Positions 8,813 through 18,197 of a stretch of DNA of 64,000 bases are shown in pieces. Source of the DNA: Flammeovirga sp. SJP92 (GTDB lineage: Bacteria > Bacteroidota > Bacteroidia > Cytophagales > Flammeovirgaceae); contig NZ_LQAQ01000063.1 of NCBI RefSeq assembly GCF_001583495.1, forward strand, positions 142,800-206,799, written 5' to 3'. The translations under genes were made by a program, and so were the position numbers. The notes below the pieces were generated by a model that worked only from the letters and a program-made list of their open reading frames with translations, searched no databases and had not been told where the DNA came from. Position 1 is the first letter of the stretch; the number at the start of each line of letters is the position of its first letter.

Positions 8813-8842
8813 AAAAAAGCTCTAGAGGTTTCCCTCTAGAGC
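8813..8842 (-). terminator. Rho-independent terminator for the DUF1254 gene
   Basis: A perfect 10-bp stem GCTCTAGAGG (8819-8828) / CCTCTAGAGC (8833-8842) is followed on the minus strand by a T-run. It sits just after the stop codon of the DUF1254/DUF1214 gene. Confidence 0.8.
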
Positions 8843-8859
8843 GTAACAAACACAAATTA

Positions 8860-10266
8860 CTATTTTACCTTATATAACTCAGGTAAATGAAATTTTCCAT
8901 CAACTACTCTTTGATTAGGTTCGTATAGTCTACATTGTAACATGAAATCCGCGTTAGGAGCAGGAAGCCAGTTTTTAAGTTGTTTTTTATTTTTTGGCTT
9001 TTCGTGAGAGATATAAATCGTTAATGATCCATCTTTATTGTAAACCATTCCCTCAGTCATTGACCCTACTTTGTATCTGTCAATTTCGTTATCCACCATA
9101 AAACGATCTTCAGCGTCATACATAGTGATTGACCAGAATCCGCCAACTTCTTTATTCACCGCCATATCTGCTGGCAATGTGATTTCGTAAGCATTTTTAC
9201 CGTTTAATACCTCACCTTTATCATCAAAATATCTTTTTGGATACATGGCTCTTTCTGGAGAGTTCAAACCAATTGAGTTCATATTGATTGCTGCTCTTTG
9301 AAGATAATCAGCACCATATTTACCAGCATTGTACTCATAGTTCCATCCATTGACAGGAGTATTAGTATTCTTCGCTGTGTGTAAAATCATCTGGAAAGCA
9401 TCTCCAAAACCTTTGACCATTGCTTCTTTTTGAACCTCAGTCAACTCGTCCATTTTACCGTTGCCAATTCCGATGTATTTGAACTGATCTGTTAAACTTC
9501 TATCTTCTTCTAGATAGTTTTCAGCTAATACTCTATCAAATCTTTTGAACCAGTCCATTCCTTTAGGGAAATTCACTTTTGGTGCTCCAACAGCCACTAA
9601 TGGCTCTGGGTTTTGACCGCCATTTGGATAATCAGACAAAGGCATTAATCTGAATTCCTTCTGTAATTCTTGTGCAATTTTGTGATCTGCTTCAGAAGCA
9701 TCTACTCCTAGACGACCTGCTAACCAAATATATCTTGTGTTAGAATAGTATACTGGTAAATTGTCTGGATTTTCAAACGTCTCTCCTCTTTTGGCTAGGA
9801 TAAAATACCCACCTTTATCACCAATAGTAGCATTACATAAGTCCACTACTGACTCAGTGTACATGTCTAGAATTTGTTCGATAAAGTACCTGTTTTTCAC
9901 TTCAGGAATAAACAATACCATCGGGTTATTCTCTAAATCTGCCCAACCTTGGATATAATAAGTATCATTGTTTGGGGTAGTATAAGAGCGGTCTCTATAA
10001 TCCCAAAGTCTTGTGATTGGCCCTAATTGATTTAACGGTGCTTGACCGTTGTTCATTGGAGCATCTACCGAAGTTTGAAGTTCCAATGCCACGTCCATCA
10101 TTACAGGTGCCCAACCGTAAATTGTAGCTTGTACTGCTGTAGTATAGGCTAATTTATATTCGAATGATTCTTCTGCATTTTGAGCAAATGATGCTGCATT
10201 GAATAAAAACAGTCCTGAAAGTATGAGTAGAAAGTGCTTATTGAATTGTAGTATATTACGTATCAT
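8860..10266 (-). CDS. Exported DUF1254/DUF1214 domain protein
   Basis: With the start at 10266 (MIRNILQFNKHFLLILSGLF) the product is 468 residues with a clear signal peptide ending near ASFAQ. The N-terminal half matches the DUF1254 type (IYGWAPVMMD, TRLWDYRDRSYTTPNNDTYYIQGW). The C-terminal part matches DUF1214 (AMYPKRYFDD, GGFWSITMYDAEDRFMVDN, LTIYISHEKP). These domains occur together in exported proteins of many bacteria and have no firmly established biochemical role. An in-frame ATG at 10296 is less likely because it would put charged residues before the signal. The AraC regulator gene upstream may control it. Confidence 0.85.
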   Translation of the reverse strand: MIRNILQFNKHFLLILSGLFLFNAASFAQNAEESFEYKLAYTTAVQATIYGWAPVMMDVALELQTSVDAPMNNGQAPLNQLGPITRLWDYRDRSYTTPNNDTYYIQGWADLENNPMVLFIPEVKNRYFIEQILDMYTESVVDLCNATIGDKGGYFILAKRGETFENPDNLPVYYSNTRYIWLAGRLGVDASEADHKIAQELQKEFRLMPLSDYPNGGQNPEPLVAVGAPKVNFPKGMDWFKRFDRVLAENYLEEDRSLTDQFKYIGIGNGKMDELTEVQKEAMVKGFGDAFQMILHTAKNTNTPVNGWNYEYNAGKYGADYLQRAAINMNSIGLNSPERAMYPKRYFDDKGEVLNGKNAYEITLPADMAVNKEVGGFWSITMYDAEDRFMVDNEIDRYKVGSMTEGMVYNKDGSLTIYISHEKPKNKKQLKNWLPAPNADFMLQCRLYEPNQRVVDGKFHLPELYKVK

Positions 10267-10392
10267 TTTTCCATCTATTTGCCTTCTAGTATTCATTACT
10301 AAAAGTTGATTTGAAATTCATTTTATAACTATACTAACGTTGATTTTGGGGTAAATCTTTTTGGTTTTAGCTCATAGTTTGTACCAAAAAGT

Positions 10393-11376
10393 TTATTCTT
10401 TCACATACTTCAAGGAAGCTTCTTTAGGAGTGATACCATAAGCCTTCTTAAAACTCAATGAAAACTTTGAAACACTATTATACCCTACTAACCTTGCTAT
10501 TTCAGTAATGCTTCTTTTTTCATTCTGCAATAGCTGTTTCGATTTCTCCAGCCTCAGATCTGTGTGAAACCTTTTGATACTGCTCCCAAATACACTTCCA
10601 AAATCTCTCTTCAATTTAGAAAGTGAATATCCGTATTCATCAGCAATTTCAGAAAGAGCAGGTAATGGTTCAAAGGGATTGATCAATTTATCTTTCAATT
10701 CCATTAAACGCTGTAAATCGTCAGGGTGAACATTACTTTGCACTTTAAAATCTTTATGCAACATACGATCATAAAATACCCCAGTACATTCAATCATTCT
10801 AGCCAAAACTATACTATGGGTCATTGGGTTGCGTTGCTCAAGGTCTAAATCAAAAATATCTTTTAACAACATATGAATTTCCAAGGGAGCAATATCATAC
10901 TTCACCCAATTTTGTTCATTAGAAAACAAACCTTCCAGGTATTCTCCAAAATGAGGGAAAACGTCCTTCATTTGACTGATGGATATTCTCAGAGAAACCC
11001 ATTGATTCAGCTGTCCACCTTTATTATGTGTTTTAAAAGAATATGAAGTATCATAAACAGCCATACCTACTGCCTGAAGATCCATTCCTTCTTCATGGTC
11101 TTCAGTATTTTTCATAATGTCCGATGTGTATTCAAACCTAAAGTTTAAATAGCGGTCATCTGCCTTATCACCGATAACATTGTAATAAATATCTTTATCA
11201 GAGTTGACAGAATGAATCATAATAGTACTTCCTTTTATCAAGGAAAATACTTGAGATGTAATGCTTAATCCTTGCTTTTTCACTTCATACTTAGTAGGTG
11301 TTAATTCACCTCCTAGATGCTCCTGAAGGTGTTTTAAGATATGAAATGCACTTCCTTCTTTAATATTGATCTCCAT
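10393..11376 (-). CDS. AraC-family transcriptional regulator
   Basis: The 327-residue protein has a C-terminal AraC DNA-binding domain with two helix-turn-helix units: LSEIADEYGYSLSKLKRDFGS near residue 240 and ITEIARLVGYNSVSKFSLSFKKAYGITP near residue 290. The N-terminal 220 residues are a poorly conserved sensing domain with no metal or sugar motif I recognise. The start has an ATG with an upstream AAAGGAAATGG context that includes a Shine-Dalgarno-like AGGA. It is similar in layout to the broken AraC gene at 56843-57829. It lies upstream of, and in the same direction as, the DUF1254 gene. Confidence 0.9.
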   Translation of the reverse strand: MEINIKEGSAFHILKHLQEHLGGELTPTKYEVKKQGLSITSQVFSLIKGSTIMIHSVNSDKDIYYNVIGDKADDRYLNFRFEYTSDIMKNTEDHEEGMDLQAVGMAVYDTSYSFKTHNKGGQLNQWVSLRISISQMKDVFPHFGEYLEGLFSNEQNWVKYDIAPLEIHMLLKDIFDLDLEQRNPMTHSIVLARMIECTGVFYDRMLHKDFKVQSNVHPDDLQRLMELKDKLINPFEPLPALSEIADEYGYSLSKLKRDFGSVFGSSIKRFHTDLRLEKSKQLLQNEKRSITEIARLVGYNSVSKFSLSFKKAYGITPKEASLKYVKE

Positions 11377-11423
11377 TTCCTTTTTGATTTAGATCATACG
11401 AATATGAGAAGTATTAAAATAAT

Positions 11424-11460
11424 AAAAAACTTCTTTACCGTTTTTACCGCAAAGAAGTTT
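11424..11460 (-). terminator. Rho-independent terminator for the methyltransferase gene
   Basis: AAACTTCTTT (11427-11436) pairs with AAAGAAGTTT (11451-11460). On the minus strand the stem is followed by a T-run. It lies about 120 bases past the methyltransferase stop codon. Confidence 0.7.
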
Positions 11461-11578
11461 TCTATTAAATGTGAATACACTTTAAAATAAGTTCCAATAT
11501 ATTCTTATGATGAAATCTAAAGGTGAGAAGAAAAAGTAGAACTTTGAAAGTTTAGTTCAAAGTAACGGAATGATATAT

Positions 11579-12361
11579 TTAAACCCTTCCCCTGACTTCA
11601 TTTAACATCATTGTCATGGAAACTGCCTTCTCATCTACCCATTTATTATAGTCTTCAATGGCTCTTAAACGGTCGCGTTCAGACATATATCCTTCAGTTG
11701 AAATCTGCTCTAAACCTGCTACCTGAGACCATATTTTGACTCGCTCATAAAAATCTTCTCTTGTGTGATCATACAATTCATTGGAAGGAATCACTTCGAT
11801 CTCTTTAAACCCTGCTTCTTTCAATAAATGTGGCAAATCAGAACCAATAGCGTTATTTATGCCTGCATCCTTTCTCCAGTTTAAGAAAGCTTGATAAAAA
11901 CGCGTCATAGTTAGAGGAGGTTGTGGCACCCATTCTAAACGGTTATGATTGTAATCTAAAAAGGAAACTTGTCCACCTTCTTTCAGCATAGACTTTACTT
12001 TCTGTAAAGCTTCTTTTACTGTGGTCATCCATTGCAACACCCTTGCTCCTACAATTAAGTCGAATTTTCCCTCTGGTTCAAAGTTAAAAAGGTCAACTGT
12101 TTTTAGTTCTAAATTCGTTACGTCTTGATACACCACACTGCCATGTTCTATGACAGCAAAAGTATTATCAATTCCAACGACCTTTCCAGATGGGCCAACA
12201 ATTTTAGCAATGTCTTTAGTGATTGCACCCGTTCCACAACCAATATCCAAGACGGTCATTCCCTCTTTTAAAATGGATTTCAAATGTCTAAAATCAACCT
12301 CTAAAGACCTTCTATCAAAAACGGTTTTGGCCTCCTCATTCCTTTTAATTGTCTTGTTCAT
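11579..12361 (-). CDS. Class I SAM-dependent methyltransferase
   Basis: The 260-residue protein has the SAM-binding motif I VLDIGCGTGAIT near residue 38, followed by GKVVGIDNT (motif II acid) and FDLIVGARVLQWM. These define a Rossmann-fold methyltransferase of the Methyltransf_11/25 type. The C-terminal part carries many aromatic and charged residues but no substrate-specific motif I recognise. It is preceded by a candidate TAAGTTTG promoter. The substrate is unknown. It appears monocistronic, followed by its own terminator. Confidence 0.88.
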   Translation of the reverse strand: MNKTIKRNEEAKTVFDRRSLEVDFRHLKSILKEGMTVLDIGCGTGAITKDIAKIVGPSGKVVGIDNTFAVIEHGSVVYQDVTNLELKTVDLFNFEPEGKFDLIVGARVLQWMTTVKEALQKVKSMLKEGGQVSFLDYNHNRLEWVPQPPLTMTRFYQAFLNWRKDAGINNAIGSDLPHLLKEAGFKEIEVIPSNELYDHTREDFYERVKIWSQVAGLEQISTEGYMSERDRLRAIEDYNKWVDEKAVSMTMMLNEVRGRV

Positions 12362-12424
12362 TTTAATAGCAGTTTAAGTTAAGATTTTTGCAATTCAATT
12401 TTTATTGCTTTGATTTTACACTCA

Positions 12425-12455
12425 CAAACTTACTATTGAAAAAATGGAATATCAG
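12425..12455 (-). promoter_or_regulatory. Candidate promoter of the methyltransferase gene
   Basis: On the minus strand TAAGTTTG (12432-12425) matches TAnnTTTG, and a CTG lies 20 bases upstream in place of the usual TTG. The start codon is about 60 bases downstream. Confidence 0.4.
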
Positions 12456-12594
12456 AAGTATTATTTAAAATAAAGATGATTTGAAAGAGCTCATAACCAA
12501 CGAATTAAACATTAATTTAATACCTTAAAATATTATTCAAAATTTTAATCTTTTATAAATACGATTCCTAAGGCATTGAAAATAAAGGGAGTTA

Positions 12595-13008
12595 TTAAGA
12601 ATTAATCTCTTCAAACTTTTTTTCCCTCTTAAAAAGCATAATCTCTTGAAGCTTTTTGAACTTGATATTATGATCAAAGAGCTTGAAAAGATTTTCTAAG
12701 GAAATTTCTATATAATGAGTGTCTTCTAAAAAGACGATATCAAAAACCTGTGATTTGGTTTGCATAATATGATAAGTGCTGAAAATATCACCTTTCTGAA
12801 AGAAAAATTCTTCCTTCCTATTGGACGATTTTGAGACCAGTTTTACACTCCCTTTTTCAATAAAATAAAAGCACTTATTATGCTTTTCATTTCGAAGTAA
12901 ATGAGTGTTTTTGGTTGTTTTTTGGGAAAGGAAAATTTTGTTGATCACCGCAACATCTTCAATAGTAATATTAATATACTTTGAGCAATGAGAGATAAAT
13001 TGTAACAT
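12595..13008 (-). CDS. Crp/Fnr-type cyclic-nucleotide-binding domain protein lacking the DNA-binding domain
   Basis: The 137-residue product has the beta-barrel of Crp/Fnr regulators (FYFIEKGSVKLVSKSSNRKEEFFFQKGDIFSTY) and the start of the C-helix, then stops at KFEEINS. Full-length relatives here are 187-190 residues and go on to an ERY/HTH segment. No remnant of a helix-turn-helix is visible in the 100 bases after the stop. It is either a stand-alone sensor domain or a gene truncated by deletion. Without the HTH it cannot act as a normal activator. Confidence 0.7.
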   Translation of the reverse strand: MLQFISHCSKYINITIEDVAVINKIFLSQKTTKNTHLLRNEKHNKCFYFIEKGSVKLVSKSSNRKEEFFFQKGDIFSTYHIMQTKSQVFDIVFLEDTHYIEISLENLFKLFDHNIKFKKLQEIMLFKREKKFEEINS

Positions 13009-13020
13009 GAAATTGGGGTA

Positions 13021-13062
13021 AAAAAAATCCCTTCTTTAGGACATAAGCTCTAAAAAAGGGAT
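13021..13062 (-). terminator. Rho-independent terminator for the small TPR gene
   Basis: ATCCCTT-C-TTTAG (13027-13039) pairs with CTAAA-AA-AAGGGAT (13050-13062), and on the minus strand it runs into seven T residues. It follows the stop codon at 13081 and lies before the start region of the cNMP-binding gene. Confidence 0.75.
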
Positions 13063-13080
13063 ACATATATAATGAAATAC

Positions 13081-13482
13081 TTATTTTAATTGTTTTGAAA
13101 ACACAAGTAATTTACGTTGAAGTCTTGCTTTGCTATTATAATCTATTGAAGTGATGTCTTTCAAAAGTGCTTTTTCATAAGTTGCATAAGCATTTTGTAC
13201 ATCTCCAGTTCTTAAATAATAATCACCCAACACTTCCAATGTGTCATGATTTTCATCAACGGTAATTGCATGTTCTATCCATTCTTTTGCAAGCTCCAAA
13301 TCAGCATTCCAGTTGATCGATAATTGTGCTGCTTTTGTATATGTTGCCCAATCATTTGCTTCCGCATTTTGCACCATTTTTACTAACTCTGAATTTTCAT
13401 TTGATTCAGGATATTCTGGAACTGCGGCAAATAAATTGGCAGAAAATAATAAACCGATAAGAGAGATAATTAAGGTTTTCAT
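13081..13482 (-). CDS. Small exported tetratricopeptide-repeat protein
   Basis: From the ATG at 13482 the product is 133 residues with a signal peptide MKTLIISLIGLLFSANLFA. The mature part is helical with two TPR-like units (LAKEWIEHAITVDENHDTLEVLGDYYLRTGDVQNAYATYEKAL). The longer open frame (to 13509) would place a second hydrophobic stretch before the signal and is less likely. It should be periplasmic and mediate a protein contact. No partner is evident. Confidence 0.7.
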   Translation of the reverse strand: MKTLIISLIGLLFSANLFAAVPEYPESNENSELVKMVQNAEANDWATYTKAAQLSINWNADLELAKEWIEHAITVDENHDTLEVLGDYYLRTGDVQNAYATYEKALLKDITSIDYNSKARLQRKLLVFSKQLK

Positions 13483-13826
13483 GGTATTAAAAATAATTAA
13501 TTTGAACACTAGTTAATATGCCAATAGTATTTCCATAGTTATGCCAATATTTTTTAAAACACTTATTATCAGTAATTTACAATCAAAATACCTAATATCA
13601 CCTCATTCACGTTTGTTCACTTTTGGACATAAATTACACGTTTTGAACAGATTAACGTCCGTTTTAGTAAAAATAGCCTGTCACAAAATGTAGCAGGCTA
13701 TTCTAAACACTATTTGATGTAGAATTAGTGTACTTATATAAATGAATGAATGTAGAAAAAAGTATTATGAGAAAGTTGGAACATGTTTAGCACTACTACA
13801 GAGTAATCTAAACATGTCCTTGTTCA
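13483..13826. other. Intergenic region with two hairpins
   Basis: This 344-base gap holds an AATAGCCTG/CAGGCTATT hairpin (13672-13702), preceded on the plus strand by an A-run, so it can act as a minus-strand terminator. A 10-bp ACATGTTTAG/CTAAACATGT hairpin (13781-13817) lies directly after the amylase stop codon. The rest is AT-rich with no coding signal. Confidence 0.5.
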
Positions 13827-16800
13827 TTATTTTTTAATCAATTTTCTGACAGTTCTTTGGTTATCAATTGAAATGTTGACCAAATACATTCCTGCTTGCA
13901 GGTCTAATTGATCAAATGTCAATTGTTGCTTTCCTGACTGCACTGTTTTCAATTGGAGAGGATAAACTTCTTGTCCACTCAAATTGAAAATCTGAACACC
14001 AATTGTCTTACTTTCTGCAAGTGTCAGCTGAAGGAAGAATTGATTATCAATAATTGTTGGATACAGTTTTAAATCTTCTTCCAAATTCAGTCCTATAGTA
14101 GTATTGCGAGCACTGCTTGATTCAGGATTTGAATTATACCACTGTCCGTCTTTATACCAGCCTTCAGTAGTTCTTGATAAATCAGAAGTCTGATTACCAC
14201 TTCCATCATGGAACAGTAAACTAGCAGAGGAGGTATTCGTGACTGTATAACTGTACCAACCGTTTCCATCATTGGTCATACTTACACCTGGCCAATTGGA
14301 TGAGCTTCCATTATCTGTGTTCCAATAGTGGATGAGTGGGTTGTTCCAAGTCGATTTAAAATGAACTGTCAATCCTGTTGGTGTTACTGTATTGCCATCA
14401 GGGTTTTGATCGTACCATTGCCCATTTACATACCAACCGTCTTTGTTTCTTGTCAAGTCAGAAGTTTGTCCTCCTCCATTATTACTGAAAATAATACTTG
14501 AAGAAGTCACGGCTTCTGGGAAAGTGAAAGCGTACCATCCATTCGACTGTGTCATACTTACACCTGGCCAAGTCGCATTAGCCAATGCTCCCGTCGGAGA
14601 GGCGTTCCAATGGTAAATATGTGTATAATCTTTAGCATAAACGGTGAAACCTCCGCTTGGTGCAGTCACTGTGAATGATGCGGTACTTACCGTTGAAGTA
14701 TTGCCGGCATCATCAACAGCGATAGCTGAGACAGTAGTAGTTTGGGAAATCGATAAGGTGACTTGCCCTTCAGCTGAAGTTGAAGATAAGGTTGGTGTAG
14801 ATCCGTCTAAAGTATAATAGATCGTTGGTGATGCATCACGATTGTCTGAAGCGGAAATTGTAATGTTTCCAGCGCCTACAAAAGTACTGCCTGAAGGTGA
14901 AATAGAAACTGTTGGAGCTTCTGTATCAGGCGTTGTGATTGGTTCATCAATCCATCCGTTATCATACCAAACGTTACCACAAATATTCATTTCGTCGCCA
15001 GTGATTTTTGTATCACCGCAAAGTAAGATCAAATTAGTGCAAGTGCCGTCAATCGTGTATTCATAGAACCCAGGATAATCTGTTGAAGCCAACATATTTT
15101 CTCCCGGCCATGCAGTTGTCATGGTTCCTCCTGTTACACTCCAGAAATAAATTCTTGGTGTTGAACAGTCCGTTTTGAAATACACGGTCATTCCTCCTTC
15201 AATTGGTGTTGGTACAGTGTAGGTCACCGTTTTAACAGCTGAACTACCAACGCTATTGATCGCAATGGCTTTGAAAGTAATCACATCACCTGCGTTTCCA
15301 GATAACACTACTTCCCCATTATATTGAGAAGATGAAGCAGTGGGAGTACTTCCATCCAATGTATAATAAATTACTCCGTTTTCAGTGGCTGATGCACTTA
15401 CTCTATTGCTATTTTGAGTGAGCATTAAAGTTGGTACTTGAGGTGTTATTACCGAGCAATCAGGACATTCGTTGTGCCATGTATTTCCATCATACCAACC
15501 ATTTGAGTTTCTTGAAAGGTCAATGGTTTTGTTACTTCCATTGTCACTGAAAAGTAGATTGACACTTTCTGTGTTTTCAAATACATATTTATACCAATCA
15601 CCATCATGCTGTGTCATATTTGGTCCAGGCCAAGTACTTGCAGGTAATGCCCCGGCAGGTACTTCTTGCCAATAATGTACATTGACGCCATTCCAATTAG
15701 ATGGCTTCTTGAAATACACTTCTAGTCCTTCAATCTCACCGATTCTATAAGAGAAAGTAGTCACTGAAGACGAATTCCCATCTTTATCTACTGCAAATGA
15801 TTTGATGTCCATATCATCATTGACAGCGATTTTTGTATTGTTGTATTGACTGCTTGAGAACGATGGCTGAGAACCGTCTGTTGTATAATAAATAGTATAA
15901 GGACCTCCTGCTCCTAAGGAAGCGGAAAGACTTACTTCTACAGGATTGTCATATCTCTGAGGTGCTGGTGATGCACTTACAAATGGTAAGCTTGGTCCAC
16001 CTTCTCCTGGCTGGAAGAAACCAACGCCATTGCCACCGATCATACCAGGACCATTTAAAACATAAACTGCCGCCGAACCTGATTCAACTGTGCAGTTCAA
16101 TGTTCCATTAGAAACCTGTACTTCTGCTCCTGTCACTGCATCTCTATAAATGCCATTAGTCAAACCTGTAAAGTTGAATGATGCTGATCCATCTTTTGCT
16201 AGACCTACAGCCACTTCACTGTTTCCATGTACACGAACATAACCAACGCCGTTTCCGCCATTGTCACCATTCCAGCGCCACTCTCCTTTTTGAAGTGCTG
16301 GCACTGCTGATCGCATAGCATTCAGTTTTTTGATGTGCTGATAAATCTTGTGGCTTGGTGCCTGATCCATTACATCACCATAGTATGCTCTACCTGTTTC
16401 ATTGATTGATTTTTTAATTCCTTCTGCATCATGAATATCCGCAAAGGCCCCTGCCATAAATCGCATTTCCGTACCATAATACACAATCGGAATACCTCTC
16501 CAAGTAAACATAAAATTCAGACAGGCCGCTAAGTTTTCATCCGTTCCACCATAACGCTTGTTCCAGTCATTATTCGGACCAAAATCATGGTTATCTAACC
16601 ATAATAAGTTAGTTGACGGATCTGCATATAAGTGATCATAACGTGAGGCCGCTTTTACTCCACCAAAACCTTCACCATATTCAAAAGGACCATGGAAACT
16701 TGCTTCAGCGTAAAAATCAATTACAGCCATTCCTGATGGTTCAGAAGCATTCGTTGCTCCTCTCCAAGTGTACCAGTGTGGATTAATTTCTTCGATACTG

Positions 16801-17819
16801 TGTAATTCGTGACGCTTCTGTGCTACTTCACCAAAAACAAAAAGGTCTGGATTGATCGCCTTAAAAGCATCTAAGAAATACAGTACATCTTCTTTAGACA
16901 TGTGCTTGATGGTATCCCAACGGAATGCATCTACACCCATTTCAATAAATGTCTTATAAGCATTGACCAAATACTCTCTTACTACAGGGCTGGATGTATT
17001 CAAATCAGGTGTATCTCCTGCCAATGCTCTGTTGTAAAGGTTTTCAGTATCGTCCCAGCCTTGAGCAAAACCATTACCGCTTTGATGGTACCAATCTGCA
17101 TCTGTTGTATTGACATAAGATACTGTAGAAGGCCAGTTGTAGTTAGAAAGATCTTCGTTGTAAGGTGCTGGTAATTCAGGTAGATTCGCTCTACTCCAAA
17201 TCAAGCCATCATCAGGGTTAGGTGTCATTCCATCGTACTCCCAGTTTGGATTAGGTTGCAATGGATTACCATTTAAATCCTGTCCCCAGACTTCTGAAGT
17301 ATCTGTATTATATTTAATTTCAGCCAAACCTTTAATACCAAAACGGCCAGCGTGATTAGTCACCACATCCAACACAATTTTCATATCTCTGGCATGTACT
17401 TCATTGATCAGATCTTGAAAAGTAGCGCCCGGAGATTCCAATCGAGGATCTACTTTTGTAAAATCATAAGCGTGGTAGCCATGGTAATCCAAAGGACTCC
17501 AGTTCTGAACAATCGGAGTGATCCAAATAGCGGTAAAACCAAGGTCTTTGATATAATCCAGTTTTTGAATTAAACCTTTAAAATCACCTTTCCAAGTGAC
17601 ATCATTGGGATCTGTAATAGAAGGATTAATTTCTGGATCTGGATTGTAGGAACTCCATTCATTGGGAACGTTATTACTCGGATCTCCATCAAAGAAGCGA
17701 GTGGTCATTAAGAAGTAAATAGTTTCTTCGCGAAAATCAGTTTGTGCGAAAAGCGTATTGATCCCTACACTCATACATAAAGAGAGCGTCAATAGCCATT
17801 TTGTAAATTTCATTTTCAT
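13827..17819 (-). CDS. Secreted multimodular GH13 alpha-amylase with starch-binding modules and T9SS sorting domain
   Basis: The 1330-residue protein begins with a signal peptide (cleavage near LFAQ). A GH13 catalytic domain spans about residues 28-600: the catalytic Asp is in DAFRWD near residue 300, the acid/base Glu in VFGEV near 328, and the third acid in LDNHD near 409. Then come three chitobiase-C-like domains (YYT(L/T)DGS motif) and four starch-binding modules of CBM26 type, each with an x-YWN/W-x-PG-x-M...GWY pattern. The C terminus is a T9SS sorting domain (LYPTIIDNQFFLQL ... GMYLVNISIDNQRTVRKLIKK). It degrades starch or glycogen outside the cell. The linker region is unusually long for an amylase. 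Confidence 0.95.
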   Translation of the reverse strand: MKMKFTKWLLTLSLCMSVGINTLFAQTDFREETIYFLMTTRFFDGDPSNNVPNEWSSYNPDPEINPSITDPNDVTWKGDFKGLIQKLDYIKDLGFTAIWITPIVQNWSPLDYHGYHAYDFTKVDPRLESPGATFQDLINEVHARDMKIVLDVVTNHAGRFGIKGLAEIKYNTDTSEVWGQDLNGNPLQPNPNWEYDGMTPNPDDGLIWSRANLPELPAPYNEDLSNYNWPSTVSYVNTTDADWYHQSGNGFAQGWDDTENLYNRALAGDTPDLNTSSPVVREYLVNAYKTFIEMGVDAFRWDTIKHMSKEDVLYFLDAFKAINPDLFVFGEVAQKRHELHSIEEINPHWYTWRGATNASEPSGMAVIDFYAEASFHGPFEYGEGFGGVKAASRYDHLYADPSTNLLWLDNHDFGPNNDWNKRYGGTDENLAACLNFMFTWRGIPIVYYGTEMRFMAGAFADIHDAEGIKKSINETGRAYYGDVMDQAPSHKIYQHIKKLNAMRSAVPALQKGEWRWNGDNGGNGVGYVRVHGNSEVAVGLAKDGSASFNFTGLTNGIYRDAVTGAEVQVSNGTLNCTVESGSAAVYVLNGPGMIGGNGVGFFQPGEGGPSLPFVSASPAPQRYDNPVEVSLSASLGAGGPYTIYYTTDGSQPSFSSSQYNNTKIAVNDDMDIKSFAVDKDGNSSSVTTFSYRIGEIEGLEVYFKKPSNWNGVNVHYWQEVPAGALPASTWPGPNMTQHDGDWYKYVFENTESVNLLFSDNGSNKTIDLSRNSNGWYDGNTWHNECPDCSVITPQVPTLMLTQNSNRVSASATENGVIYYTLDGSTPTASSSQYNGEVVLSGNAGDVITFKAIAINSVGSSAVKTVTYTVPTPIEGGMTVYFKTDCSTPRIYFWSVTGGTMTTAWPGENMLASTDYPGFYEYTIDGTCTNLILLCGDTKITGDEMNICGNVWYDNGWIDEPITTPDTEAPTVSISPSGSTFVGAGNITISASDNRDASPTIYYTLDGSTPTLSSTSAEGQVTLSISQTTTVSAIAVDDAGNTSTVSTASFTVTAPSGGFTVYAKDYTHIYHWNASPTGALANATWPGVSMTQSNGWYAFTFPEAVTSSSIIFSNNGGGQTSDLTRNKDGWYVNGQWYDQNPDGNTVTPTGLTVHFKSTWNNPLIHYWNTDNGSSSNWPGVSMTNDGNGWYSYTVTNTSSASLLFHDGSGNQTSDLSRTTEGWYKDGQWYNSNPESSSARNTTIGLNLEEDLKLYPTIIDNQFFLQLTLAESKTIGVQIFNLSGQEVYPLQLKTVQSGKQQLTFDQLDLQAGMYLVNISIDNQRTVRKLIKK

Positions 17820-18197
17820 ACTTTTAGTTGTTTACCAAGTAGAGCCCTTTTTATCATCAGGGTGCTTAATTCCCTTATTGATATTCAGTTTGCTACTTTA
17901 AGTAATAATCAAGTCAGTTAATTTTTTTGTACTCAAAGTACTTGTTGTTATTCTTTCCGGAAAGTCACTTCAAGCTGTTTTTACAATGTTAGCACATTCG
18001 GTTTTGTGAAGCGTTCCGATGGATAATAAATGGGTGTTTTTAGAAAGTGGCACGTATCGGTGGAGGGAAGGGAACTTTACAAGAAGTATCAATAACTCAC
18101 AACAGCTTGGTTTAAGAGTATATTCAACAAAAAAAGACACAACAAAAATGCTGTGTCTTTCCATTTCTAATTATCAAATCTACCTGAATTATCTAAT
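17820..18197. other. Intergenic region upstream of the amylase gene
   Basis: The 378 bases contain the terminator of the dehydrogenase operon (18129-18160) and, presumably, the amylase promoter. On the minus strand a TAC-TTTG sequence near 17936-17942 resembles a -7 element but is one base short. I see no gene; short open frames here have no coding character. Confidence 0.4.
18129..18160 (-). terminator. Terminator of the oxidative pentose operon
   Basis: AAAGACACA (18133-18141) pairs with TGTGTCTTT (18152-18160). On the minus strand it runs into seven T residues. It follows the semialdehyde dehydrogenase stop codon at 18198. Confidence 0.8.

Noticed and set aside
15472..17573. Plus-strand open frames opposite the amylase gene
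   Set aside because: They are antisense shadows of a well-supported coding sequence with repeated modules.
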